64,000 nucleotides of DNA, from assembly GCF_018991925.1 (NCBI RefSeq), contig NW_024744529.1, forward strand, positions 523,501 to 587,500, read 5' to 3'. The DNA is from Homarus americanus. Taxonomy: Eukaryota; Arthropoda; Malacostraca; Decapoda; Nephropidae. Positions 34,108-46,439 of the stretch are shown one piece after another (position 1 is the first letter of the stretch; every line of letters begins with the position of its first letter). The notes under the pieces are model-generated. The model did not search any database. It was not told where the DNA came from and was given only the letters and a program-made list of their open reading frames with translations. A program made the translations under genes and the position numbers.

Positions 34108-34235
34108 GTATGTATGTATGTGTGCGTGTACGCGAAACGTGCTTGCATGTATGCGTGCATGCGTGCATATAAGTGTGCTTCCATGTGCGTGCCTGCGTTT
34201 TGCCTTCCCGGTACGTGTCCACACGCACATACACG
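34108..34235 (+). repeat. Alternating purine-pyrimidine TATG/TGCG stretch
   Basis: TATGTATGTATGTGTGCGTG and TGCATGTATGCGTGCATGCG are mostly alternating purine-pyrimidine, a composition that favours Z-DNA. 34240-34840 is unique with nothing recognised. Confidence 0.6.
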
Positions 34236-34838
34236 TGTGTTTACCTACTGCACGTAAGCATAGAAAAACAGGTAAGAATACATCTTGGAGGAGGTGACGG
34301 CGATTCTCACCTCAGTCTCAAGAAACTGCCTCTACACACTACACTCCCTCACTACCACAGCAAGACTTCCCTTCCGTCAGTCCCGTGCCTCGCTGACACC
34401 ACTCGCCACAAATCTCAAAAAATCTGGAGTTCCTTGTCGACAAAAAACGACAGCGCAGCAGCAGGTTCCAAGAAAGATTAATTTCAGTGATCGTACAGTA
34501 AGTGAACAGTAGCGAGGGTTGTGATATATCTATGTAACTGTTGGTTTACTGAGCCAACAAAGATGCATATACAGACACAGACACACACAGTCACAAGCGC
34601 ACACTAGTACTCGCATATGTAGTCGGGTAAACACACACACAGGTCTCCCTCAGGCGTCGCAGCGGAGAACAATAAGAACTCAACGTCGACCAACGGAGTC
34701 CTCGACCATATTTAAGTTGTCACGTTCATGGCAGTTCAAGGCTCGCGAACGTCTCCAGCTCCTTCCTCTTTTTACCAGCATCAAATAAGTGTATGATGGA
34801 AACTATACAAAGTCATCGAAAAGGAATGCCCAGATTTT

Positions 34839-34950
<112 letters not shown>

Positions 34951-35605
34951 TTGTTAATATCCCCCACCACCTCACTAAACCTTCTAAACCTTGGCACTCG
35001 TCATGACAATAATATTCTTAACCCAACAGTGACATAATCTTGAATTTGCTTGTCATTTATCTTGTGAGAACTTTGGCACCAGCAGCTATTATCAGTCTTC
35101 AACCAGTAATGATTTGAGCGAAGAGTCGACCATTATTTAACCTATAATATTCCCATCATGACACCAGCTCCCAGATCGTCAAGTCACGCTCACCTTTGCG
35201 TACTAAAATGAACATTTATTCTTTTATCCTTTATGAATCCAGAGGAATCTTAGCTTCACTTAAGATGTACACAACCTTCCCAAGTCGGCCATACATCTCG
35301 TTTCCTTCAGGGACATCGATGATAACATTACAATCTGGATCGTGAATAACAAATTCGTCAGATCTCTCGCTGCCCTTTAACCCAGAACTTACATCCAACT
35401 TAGAGCCTCTCTCACCTACCTTTACCCTATTGTGACCGAATTGTGTTAATTAACCTGAAGACGTACGAACTTGAGGTGTATCTTTGCTTAACATGCAAGA
35501 CCTAAAGCCTCACTTTATTCTCCCAGTTAATCCACACAATGTAATTCCTTTCAAAAGTATGACAGGGAATTCAAAAACTCAACCTGAGGCGTGACTGTTA
35601 CCTAC

Positions 35606-35860
35606 CTTGTGCCATTTTGGGTTGAGTTCTCTTGCTTTGGTGGCATCCTGGAGGGCGTGGGCGAACTTGGCGAGTTTGATGTGGGCGGCGGAGCGGTTGG
35701 AGTAGAGGATGTGATTGTGAGGGTCGAGAGCGATGGCCTCAGTGTAGAGAGCCACCGCGGTCTCGAAGTCCCCAGACTGACATGCCGCGTTGCTCTGGCG
35801 GACCTTCTCCAAGAACAGCGCCTTCGACCCGCCGCCCTCACCCTCGCCATCAACCTCCAA
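35606..35860 (-). CDS. TTC28: Internal exon of a TTC28-like tetratricopeptide repeat protein
   Basis: This exon encodes 85 residues in phase 0 at both ends. The reading direction is minus: a pyrimidine-rich tract and CTGATACAG lie just before base 35860, and the exon closes at CACAAG|GTAGGTAAC with the donor at 35605-35604. After an acidic glycine-rich leader (about residues 1-14), two helix-turn-helix TPR units follow, roughly residues 15-48 and 49-83. The first carries KVRQSNAACQSGDF and the second ILYSNRSAAHIKLAKF, ending in ARELNPKW. From memory of the family, KVRQSN.AC..GDF.TA...Y.EA.A.DP is characteristic of the first TPR of animal TTC28, a very long TPR/CHAT-domain protein linked to cytokinesis and the midbody. 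STIP1-type co-chaperones share the DPHN.LYSNRSAA segment but not the KVRQSN start. The exon has higher GC and clear codon structure compared with its AT-rich flanks. The following exon was not found in the window. Confidence 0.8.
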
Positions 35861-35989
35861 CTGTATCAGGGAGAGAAATAAGGGAGTTAGGCAGTGTAAA
35901 CGGCGGCCAACCCCTTACTGTACCAGGTAGAGGAATGGCTAAGTCACTTGTATGAAACTGTCAACTTCTACCGTGTGAGGAAGACGTTA

Positions 35990-36490
35990 TAAAGGAGACA
36001 CTATGAGGAAGACGTTATAAAGGAGACACTGTGAGGAAGACGTTATAAAGGAGACACTGTGAGGAAGACGTTATAAAGGAGACACTGTGAGGAAGACGTT
36101 ATAAAGGAGACACTGTGAGGAAGACGTTATAAAGGAGACACTATGAGGAAGACGTTATAAAGGAGACACTGTGAGGAAGACGTTATAAAGGAGACACTGT
36201 GAGGAAGACGTTATAAAGGAGACACTGTGAGGAAGACGTTATAAAGGAGACACTGAGGAAGACGTTATAAAGGAGACACTGTGAGGAAGACGTTATAAAG
36301 GAGACACTGTGAGGAAGACGTTATAAAGGAGACACTGTGAGGAAGACGTTATAAAGGAGACACTGTGAGGAAGACGTTATAAAGGAGACACTATGAGGAA
36401 GACGTTATAAAGGAGACACTGTGAGGAAGACGTTATAAAGGAGACACTGTGAGGAAGACGTTATAAAGGAGACACTGTGAGGAAGATACT
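35990..36490 (+). repeat. 28-bp minisatellite (GAAGACGTTATAAAGGAGAC)
   Basis: About 18 nearly identical 28-bp units, differing mainly at ACTGTGAGG versus ACTATGAGG, plus one unit lacking two bases near 36250. It lies 130 bp from the TTC28-like exon, on its acceptor side. 36495-37020 is unique AT-rich sequence. Confidence 0.95.
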
Positions 36491-37024
36491 ACGAGGAAGA
36501 GAGAAGAGTACACAGTACAAAAAATATATATTTAAACAAATTTTCTCTAATTACCATATTACAGTCTGCATATATTGGTATAACAAAACACAAGAAAATA
36601 TTCTAACCTTAGAATAAAAGATAAAATCAATAATGTGACAAGTAGCTCCCTGCGGCGGACAAGGTCACACACACTGACCGTAGGAGCTGCCGACCATTTT
36701 AATAATAATACATCAGCCCTGATCTGGTGTATAATTATATCGTGTTACGTTGTATCATATTTACATTCTAATACATGAGAGAAACTGTTTATATAATCTT
36801 GGTGTTCTTTTTATGAACCTTTGGCAGGGGGAAGTGTTACGTTGGCTACACAATGTACAGTCCAGTACTGGCTAAATAAACATTTATTTAAAACGTTTTT
36901 TCTACCGTTTACAATAATAACATCCTTGTGTGTGCGAAGAATAACATAGTGCCGTGTTCTTTACAGCTGTGGCCTCTATACACGTCCTCAGTGACAATAT
37001 ACTGTACACGGTCATATATATAAT

Positions 37025-37270
37025 AATGGTTGCCCCTCGTGTAACGAGGATGGCCGTCCCAAGGGCCACCTAGGCGTGAATTTGTTTAAGGTGTAGAAGC
37101 TGTCGCCAACACAACAACCACACCCCAAGTTAACGAGTTGCATGACCCAGTGTCAAGGAATAGTCCGAAAAGACCGGACAACTCGTCAACTGCACTGGCT
37201 AACCATTACCCCGGAATACGATCCGCAAATCGATTAACATCCAGGTCCCCAATTACTGCTGGGTGGACAG
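37025..37270 (-). mobile_element. tRNA-derived SINE, copy C (head missing)
   Basis: On the minus strand this copy runs from CCCAGCAGTAATTGGGGAC to the 3' hairpin CCTCGT-TAC-ACGAGG and GGCAACCATTATTAT. It is the most complete body in the window and bridges copies A and B: it contains the GTTGACGAGTTGTCCGG block present in B but deleted in A, and the AAACAAATTCACG plus hairpin end present in A but absent from B. The tRNA-like head is absent. Confidence 0.75.
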
Positions 37271-37274
37271 TCAT

Positions 37275-38460
37275 ATATACGCTCTAAGACACAAACAGAT
37301 GACCATCCTGCTGATCACATGTTGACAGATTCAGATAAAATAATGTCTGTGTAAACAAAGGCGTGTATTATTACTTGTGGGGGGGGGGGGAGTTATCAAT
37401 AACATGCATTACCAATGTTAATATGTTTCACCTTAAGTCTTACTCTACGTCTACCAGTACATTGCCCTGTGTATTAGGCAGTACAGTATATACCTTGAGA
37501 GCGTCTCTAAGCTATTAACTCTTTGTTTTAAAATATTCAGATTTAGAATAATGTCGCACGGACACGACAAGGTGAAGAAGTTATACAAAAAATACTCAAA
37601 CCTTTAGCTGCAACTGGAACCTTCCTTACCTTGGGTTTCAGATACGTTTTTTCCTAAATATTAAATTACAGTGATCGAACTTAAGATTTTATTAATAATG
37701 CTCAAGTTAGCGGTTCTCACGTCCATGATTTAAGAAACTTTTGTACATAAATATTATCCTAGTTTTCTCAATTTTCTTAATTAAAAGAAAACTTGTCAGA
37801 GCGAGTCATGAACACCACTCGCCCACTGATGGATGAAGCCTTCACTTACTTCTTATAAATTGAACTCAAGTTAATTAGTTGTCTTATCTTATATTTTACT
37901 CTATTATTTTATATGATCCGATAATATTAATTTTCGATGGTATTTACGTTAACTTACTATGCCTTCAAGCCTTTTTTTCTTAAGCTTAATTTCGGTACAT
38001 TTTTCCAATTTCTACTAAAACTGTATTTAATATTTTTAATGAGACATTCAATTGAGCTTATTTCTATTTCAAATATTTTGCTTCTTAAGAAGATAATAAT
38101 TGTTTTTGTACCTGACAACACTGATGATAAAGTTTACGTCTCTGAAACGTCTGCAAGTAAAACAAATGACGTCTAGCCTCGGTATTCTTCATTAAGAGTG
38201 AAGATGAGGTTCCCCAAGGCGCATATCCACCACAGATACTCGCATCACTTTGCTTGACCCGAGACCACACCTACCCTCCCCTCCCCATCACTGCCAGGTC
38301 ACTAAGGTAAAATAAAACCCTTGTGAAATTAGTCCCCTAGAAGGAATATGTGACAGTTGAAAATATTATCAGAAGGCGAGTCGTGTTCTTAAGTACTGTA
38401 CAAATTCTTATTCCAGATGTTGTTAAATTCTTGTTTAACACGAACGTCTAAGAAACTACA
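37275..38460. other. No gene recognised; AT-rich
   Basis: Contains a 12-13 nt G run near 37380 and a CTGATGA...GAAACGTC...GACGTC segment at 38121-38173, discussed as a weak ribozyme-like pattern. Confidence 0.5.
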
Positions 38461-38461
38461 T

Positions 38462-38464
<3 letters not shown>

Positions 38465-38516
<52 letters not shown>

Positions 38517-38756
38517 GCAAACAGAGAGAGAAAGAGAATATTAAGTAAATAAGACAGGTGCGCTCAGCCTGGAAGTATCCCACCTGTCACACGTTCCACG
38601 GTCTACGCCCCGGGCAGGACACCTCGCAAGTCCTCATCTGTCCCTCACTCCCTTAACCACAACACAGAGAAGGAAATGCTTCTTACGACACCCAAGTTAG
38701 GCTACACTCCCTACTGATGGTGTGTGTGTGTGTGTGTGTGTCGCAAGAGTGATATA

Positions 38757-38813
<57 letters not shown>
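38465..38813 (+). repeat. GA, GT and CT microsatellites
   Basis: (GA)n lies at 38466-38514, (GT)n at 38719-38741 and (CT)n at 38759-38812, with unique sequence between. Confidence 0.9.
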
Positions 38814-38815
<2 letters not shown>

Positions 38816-38889
38816 TCATTAAATTCCTTCACACTCTTATTCCCCTCTTTCACTCTTTTCCACCCACCCTCCAACTCCCTGGGTCAAGA

Positions 38890-39835
38890 GGCCACACTAG
38901 AGGCCACTGTATTACCTCACATTCCAAACTAGAGGTCACTGTATTACCTCACATTCCAACACACATTCCAAACTTGAGGTCATTCACATTCCAACACACA
39001 TTCCACACTAGAGGCCACTGTATTACCTCACATTCCACACTAGAGGTCACTGTATCACCACACATTCCACACTGGAGGCCATTGTATTACCGCACATTCC
39101 ACACAGACACACAAACTGACTCACACAGACACACAAACTGACTCACATAGACACACAAACTGACTCACACAGACACACAAACTGACTCACATAGACACAC
39201 AAACTGACTCACACAGACACACAAACTGACTCACACAGACACACAAACTGACTCACACAGACACACAAACTGGCTCACACAGACACACAAACTGACTCAC
39301 ACAGACACACAAACTGACTCACACACACACAAACTGACTCCACACAGACACACAACAGACTCCACACAGACACACAAACTGGATCACAGACACAAAACAG
39401 CTACACAGACACACAAACTGACTCACATAGACACACAAACTGACTCCACACAGACACACAAACTGACTCACACAGACACACAAACTGACTCCACACAGAC
39501 ACACAAACTACATAGACACACAAACTGACACATAGACACACAAACTGACTCACACAGACACACAAACTGACTCACACAGACACACAAACTGACTCACATA
39601 GACACACAAACTGACTCACACACACACAAACTGACTCACACAGACACACAAACTGACTCACATAGACACACAAACTGACTCTCACAGACACACAAACTGA
39701 CTCACACAGACACACAAACTGACTCACATAGACACACAAACTGACTCACACACACACAAACTGACTCACACAGACACACAAACTGACTCACACAGACACA
39801 CAAACTGACTCACACACACATCAGACACAATTATC
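38890..39835 (+). repeat. CACATTCCA repeat and 22-bp ACACAAACTGACTCACACAG minisatellite
   Basis: 38895-39105 has variable units with ACATTCCACACTAGAGG and CACTGTATTACC. 39105-39830 has about 32 units of 22 bp, mainly CACACAGAC and CACATAGAC variants, with indel-bearing units at 39320-39540. Confidence 0.95.
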
Positions 39836-40029
39836 AGTCAAAAAAATACCCTAACACACACACGACCACAGAGAAGAAGAAGATAGGATAAAGATCAGGT
39901 AGAGAAAGATAAATGAAGTTACGGATTGTTGGTGAAATTGACTTGAAAATTGAAGGAAGATGACAGCACCGAAATATAGAGAAGTTAATATTGCGGTTGA
40001 TTAGTGAGACTGTATATACCCAACATATG

Positions 40030-41440
40030 GTGACTCTTACTGTTGTTGTTGTTACCAGGATGTTGTTGTTGTTATTAGCAGGATGTTGTTGTTGTTATTA
40101 CCAGGGTATTGTTGTTGTTATTACCAGGGTATTGTTGTTGTTATTACCAGGACAATGTTGTTGTTATTACCAGGGTGTTGCTGTTGTTATTACCAGGGTA
40201 TTGTTGTTGTTATTACCAGGGTATTGTTGTTGTTATTACCAGGACAATGTTGTTGTTATTACCAGGGTGTTGCTGTTGTTATTACCAGGGTGTTGCTGTT
40301 GTTATTATTGCAGGATGTTTGTTGTTGTTGTTATTACTGGGACAATGTTGTTTGTTATTACCAGGGGTATTGTTGTTGTTATTACCAGGGGTATTGTTGT
40401 TGTTATTACCAGGGTATTGTTGTTGTTATTACCAGGGTATTGTTGTTGTTATTACCAGGGTATTGTTATTGTTGTTGCTATTACCAGGATAATGTTGTTG
40501 TTATTACCAGGGTATTGTTGTTGTTATTACCAGGGTATTGTTATTGTTGTTGCTATTACCAGGATAATGTTGTTGTTATTACCAGGGTATTGTTGTTGTT
40601 ATTACCAGAAGAATTATTATTTATTGCAGGACAATGTTGTTGTTATTACCAGGGTGTTGCTGTTGTTATTACCAGGGTGTTGCTGTTGTTATTACCAAGA
40701 ATATTGTTATTGTTGATATTACCAGGATAGTGTTGTTATTTGTTATCACCAGGGAATATTATTATTGTTGTTGTTGTTATTACCAGGATGATGTTGTTGT
40801 TGTTATTACCAGGATAGTGTTGTTGTTGTTATTACCAGGGTGTTGTTGTTGTTATTACCAGGGTGTTGTTGTTACCAGGGTATTGTCATTGTTGTTGTTG
40901 TTATTACCAGGATATTGTTGTTGTTGTTGTTATTACCAGGGTATTATTGTTGTTATTACCAGGGTATTGTTGTTGTTATTACCAGGGTATTGTTGTTGTT
41001 ATTACCAGGGTATTGTTGTTGTTATTACCAGGATAGTGTTGTTGTTGTTATTACCAGGGTATTGTTGTTGTTATTACCAGGATAATGTTGTTGTTGTTAT
41101 TACCAGGGTATTGTTGTTGTTATTACCAGGGTATTGTTGTTGTTATTACCAGGGTATTGTTGTTGTTGTTGTTATTACCAGGATAATGTTGTTGTTATTA
41201 CCAGGGTATTGTTATTGCTATTATCAGGATAATGTTGTTGTTGTTATTACCAGGATAATGTTGTTGTTGTTATTACCATGATATTGTTGTTGTTGTTATT
41301 ACCAGGGTATTGTTGTTGTTGCTATTACCAGGATATTGTTGTTGTTGTTATTACCAGGGTATTGTTGTTGCTATTACCAGGATAATGTTGTTGTTGTTAT
41401 TACCAGGGTATTGTTGTTGTTATTATTATTATTATTTTTA
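40030..41440 (+). repeat. 23-bp minisatellite (TTACCAGGGTATTGTTGTTG)
   Basis: About 60 units. Length varies in steps of three through the number of TTG triplets, and variants CCAGGATAATG, CCAGGACAATG and CCAGGGTGTTG are interspersed. Frames open on the plus strand are repeat translations. Confidence 0.95.
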
Positions 41441-41453
41441 CCTTTATTATTAT

Positions 41454-41740
<287 letters not shown>

Positions 41741-41744
41741 ATTA

Positions 41745-42347
41745 TAATTCAACATTTAGAATCAAGTGAAAATAGTCTAATTAGGTCCCCCGCCTCGGCC
41801 CCTCCCTCCACCACCTAAGACCATCTTCAACACCTGTGAACATAAGTCTTTCAACACACAATGAAAAAAAAATATATGACCTTCGAATTAAATACAATCA
41901 GCATCATGAACTATCGGTTGAACTACGTCGTAAGTCAAGAATTATACTTATCTTGTGGACGAATTTATTATTCAATTTGCATATACATTGATATTTTTTT
42001 TTACAAATTTCGAAATGCGTTTGATGCAACATTCAGCTCAGGTATTTGTATATTGTTTTCTTTTATTTGTTCTGGATCGTCGGTTTAACCTCTAGTAATA
42101 ATGTTTATGTTAGTGATTATCTTATTTATTCATTTACCTAATCATTCATTCATTTATTTGTTTATTCTACACCTACGAACATCACCCAGGTAGGTGGTAC
42201 GTCCTCCCTCACAGCTGATGACATAATATGAATTACATTTTAATCATCATAAGATACATGAAAGATCGATAGTTAAAATATGGTTAAAAAAGATTATTTC
42301 GTTATAATTACATTTTAAGTTAAAGATTCAGAGAGAGAGAGAGAGAA

Positions 42348-42379
<32 letters not shown>

Positions 42380-43225
42380 CATAATTCATCTCGCAGGTAC
42401 AGGTGAGGTGATAAATTATGACACATGGCCTCCCAGAAGGTGTGATTATGTTTGACATTTGCCTCAGCGACGGACACACCCAGTCTGGCCCCAGCTGCCT
42501 CCACCTAGCCCTACCCTCATGCACATATGCACACATGCACGCACTCATACATACGCGTATGTACACACACACACATACATATACGCACGCATACATACGC
42601 ACACAAACTTATGCAGTTACATATATACAGACATACGCATTTGAAAGGACACACACACATATGCATACGAAATAAAATTGCGAGTTAATATACAAATATT
42701 CATGAACATATATACGCGTATTCTAATACATACAATAATAGATGGATACAGATACACCTATGCATGAACACACATTAACACAGGCTACACAGGAAAACAC
42801 GCATGTATACAAATACTGCACAGTACACACCTAATTCTGAACGTATAAACTCACAAGCATGCACGTATACACACACACACACACAAATATACACATGAAA
42901 CACCTGGTCACACAAAAACTACACACACTCACACCTGGACACCCACACATACGCATAAAAATACTCCCACAAAACTGATCAAATGATGTCAGAACTGAAT
43001 ATTCCTTTTTAATTCAACAAAGTGTAAGACTCTCCAAACAGGACACAACAACAACACTCTCCTGGTACCTGTAGATGAGGAAAATGGACCATAACGTAGC
43101 GATAGAGACAAACCAATCAATAAAAGAGAAGAAAACTTTTAATAATCAGTCCTATAAAGCACTCGTAACCCGCTCATCTGAACTACGAAGGGCTAGTAGT
43201 TTTAGTCTTGAAACAAGACATCACG
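41745..43225. repeat. GA array and CA-rich stretch in otherwise gene-free DNA
   Basis: (GA)n lies at 42328-42380. 42515-42960 is rich in ACACAC, CATACG and ATATACGC words. 41760-42320 and 42970-43225 are AT-rich with no recognised gene. Confidence 0.7.
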
Positions 43226-43229
43226 ATTC

Positions 43230-43529
43230 TCCTAGTATACGCCGGTGGCCTTGGGATTGACATCTCTTCCAACAAGACACGACAGGGCGGACCTCATAAA
43301 AACATTCCAGGCCTTAAACAGGATGGAAATCTTTAACACGGAATTGCTCCTTCAAGATGTCACTGTTTGAAGCTGGTTAAGTCGTCATACGGAAAGAATT
43401 TCAGAAAGTACTCCGTCACATAAGAAGATTGGTGAAGTAGCTACTGTACCCACCAGCTGAAGCCGTAGAAGCAAGAACAGTACTGGGACTTGAAAACAGA
43501 CCTGGACAAGACTATCAAGAACAATGAAT

Positions 43530-43530
<1 letters not shown>
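43230..43530 (+). pseudogene. Highly decayed LINE C-terminal relic
   Basis: No long frame is open, but pieces in different frames read like the C-terminus of a non-LTR retrotransposon ORF2. One frame near 43268-43370 gives RADLIKTFQALNRM and ELLLQDVT. A shifted frame near 43450-43500 gives PAEAVEARTV. A third near 43490-43530 gives DLKTDLDKTIKN. In intact elements of several LINE clades, an RGDLI..FK.LNG block precedes a W..LP..VV.A....FK..LDK block, and this order is kept here. A (CA)n run starts immediately after. This is older than the LINEs at 55.8 kb, and the clade cannot be told. Confidence 0.4.
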
Positions 43531-43567
<37 letters not shown>

Positions 43568-43940
43568 AGCCCTGATATGACAACCGCTTGGTAAACTAAA
43601 TAAACCAAACACACACATACAATACACATTGGATGCACCTGAACACAAACACGCACACAAACAAAACAAGCACAGATACACACAAAACAAACTCGGACGC
43701 ACACAAAACAAACACGGATGCACCTGGACAGACAAAAAACACACACACCTGGACACCGTAAATCTGAGATTGAGGAAATATTTTTTGTACAAATATTAGA
43801 TTAAATTCAAGGACTCTTTAAGATAACTGGTTCGCCTCTCACAATGTCAAGAGAGAGAGAGTTAACAAGATCGAGAAAAACACACTGACAGATGGATGTT
43901 AAAACAGAGAGAAGCAAACACACACACACACACACAAGAG
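43531..43940 (+). repeat. CA microsatellites and ACACAAACACG-rich stretch
   Basis: (CA)n lies at 43533-43564 and 43918-43936. 43610-43750 repeats AAACACGGATGCACCTGGAC-like pieces. 43945-44940 is unique with only a short (GT)n near 44611. Confidence 0.8.
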
Positions 43941-44944
43941 AAAGGGAGCAAGCACTTCCCATCAATCAAAAAGACAAAAATAATATGTGATTTCTCTCAG
44001 GTGGTGAGCGGCGTCAAGACAAGTGGCCGCTGGTCTGGTGCTCTCTGAGGCGCAGCCCTTATTTGATCATGCGATATATTTATATGACATCTTTTCAGGC
44101 CACTCAAGTACAACTAGTAATGTGCTTTTAGGGGTTCAATGACATGTGTTGGTAGTGATTTTGTCCGTGTGAAAAAGAGAAGGGGACAATGGCAGACACA
44201 GAGTAATAAATAATATTTTTACATGTTTAAACCTACTTGCTGCCTCCCTTGTATTCCTGAACAATATATTCATTTATTAATTTATATAAAAATAAACGGC
44301 ACCTCAATCACAGAAGAAAACTAATCACGGAAAAGATCTGAATCATTTCGTTACACTTGTGTCTCTGTAAACAACACGTAGATCAATTTCCATGTATAAA
44401 AATAATCATAACAAAGGTTTGGCTAAGGGGATATGACCACAGGTTGAATGTTCCGATAGTTCGGGTTTCCCAGTGCAGTGTGAATGACGAGCGTCGTTCA
44501 ACCCCACAAAACTCATCTTTGGCCAGTGGACAAAAACAGCACTCTGTCAACGCAGTGAGCGCTCTACCATTATTTAAATGTTGTAGTTATTCAATGGTTG
44601 CGAATAAGAGTGTGTGTGTGTGTGTGTTAGCTTAATACAACTGCTGGGTATTTCGGCTCCTGATATTCCTGCAGAAATTTTCCGAACGTAGCCTATCTTT
44701 GTTTTACTGAAAGGTGATCTGCTATAGCTTCAGCAGACCAAACTTTTAATATCTTAAATCAGCAATCTAGCTTGAACTTACCTGATCCATCACAGCTTAG
44801 CTTAACTTTATATGCAATCGATATGCTAAACTAACTTCTGCTCCACCAAATTTGTCCTGATCCAAATTTGACCTATTACAGCCTAGCCTATTCTAGGCTA
44901 GATCAGTTCGGGCCTGAAAAATGCACCTCAATTGCAATACCGTG

Positions 44945-45030
44945 TGGGTATGTGGGTATGCTGGTAATCGAACTCAGGGCCCCGAGTGTTGCGAGGGGCA
45001 GCAGCCTAGCACTACGATGACGGTCGGGTG
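44945..45030 (-). mobile_element. Candidate tRNA-derived SINE head
   Basis: The minus strand carries CATCGTAGTGCTAGGCTGC (box A-like) and, about 45 nt on, GAGTTCGATTACCAGC (box B-like), with a hairpin of complementary CCCC/GGGG segments between them. No matching body elsewhere in the window was recognised, so the family and the 3' boundary are unknown. Confidence 0.4.
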
Positions 45031-46037
45031 ACTCCCCGCTCGGGCAGAGGGACAAAAAGTGGGATTGACTCTGCCCCGCTGCATCTTAATAAGTGTAATG
45101 CCTTAAGAGGTCCCGGCGTCAGCTGGCTCTCTAAACGATGTAATTTAATGGTTCTTTGACATTATGCCAGAGTGCAGGCAACAATAGAGCTGATCCTAAA
45201 GCAACTTCGTTTTTAAAAGAAGTTTGGCTAGACTAATGTCGCGCTCTAGCCTATCAAAGGAGCACAGGTTGTACATGGTGGGTTTTTACCCGCGGCTCTG
45301 CTTCTAAAAACCACAGGGAAACAAAAATTTCATGACTTTCATTTGTAGTACTTGAGACCCGTTCTAATAAACTGTACCAACAAGAAACTCATTTATTCAA
45401 TACCTTCTCATAAAAACAATATCACCTCTGTTACGGATTAACTATTAATAACTGTGACGCATTCTTATAAAAGACATAAATAATGCACACTGATAAGACA
45501 TAAATACAGTATATACGCAACAAAGGTACACAGCACTAAACAGCCACAGTTTTCCAGCGGAACAAGTTCGCAGAGCTGGAAATCACGGCATGTCATAACA
45601 AGCCCTACTTATGATGATGAAATATAGCGATACCTGGTTTTCAAAACGAGTTTCTTAAGCTCGCAGTTCACAAGACGGATGTATGACCACGATGCATCAT
45701 AATGAGAACGCCCACCGCTCGAAAATATAGAGGATAAACTATTTTACCCTGTGTGGGATGTTGCTAAGTGGATCAACTTTCCAGCCCCGAACGATTTGGC
45801 TTTAAGTATAGCTCAAGACACGTCCAGGCAGCAACACACAAGGCTAGGTTGTCCGGGGATTGAAGTTGCTACATCCCCCACATTACTTATTAGGGTATGA
45901 TAAAATTAGACAATCGTTCATAGATAATGAAGTGAGTTATCAATATGGTGTACAGGTACGCGCATCTAATTTGTGAAAGCTAGTCTGCTATTTAATGAGC
46001 TACAAATCCTTCATAACAGAGAAACATGATTTTCTGT

Positions 46038-46160
<123 letters not shown>

Positions 46161-46269
46161 CTCTGCCACTCCCAGCGACCTTCCCACAAGGATCAGTCAT
46201 ACTAACAAGACTCCTCCGTGCAGTAACCCGCCGGGACAACAGGCTGCTGGAGGGACATGTTGGTCTTAC

Positions 46270-46365
46270 CTTGGCGCCGTGACTCTTGGTCGTCGCACTG
46301 ATCTTCTTCTTCCTTAGATCCAAGAGCTCCATGGTGCCAAGGCCTGGCTGAGTCCTGGCGTTCAT
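46270..46365 (-). CDS. Possible first coding exon of the TTC28-like gene
   Basis: The sequence shows a 32-codon open segment from ATG at 46365 to a strong splice donor, GCCAAG|GTAAGA, with GT at 46269-46268. An in-frame TGA lies 9 nt upstream of the ATG, so this is the first possible start; a second ATG at 46332 begins [10 protein letters not shown]. The peptide is basic ([16 protein letters not shown] at its end). The exon closes in phase 0, which matches the phase-0 acceptor of the TPR exon at 35860, and both are on the minus strand with no other recognised exon between them. The link to the TTC28-like gene is inferred from phase, strand and order; I do not recognise the peptide itself. If it is right, the intron is about 10.4 kb and a 117-bp AT array begins only about 110 bp after the donor. 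Confidence 0.4.
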
Positions 46366-46439
46366 CAGAACTCAAGGGGAAACACCAAGGGACTTCGGTC
46401 CGTACCGTAAAAAGCAGCAGCGCCTGCACGGGCAATATT

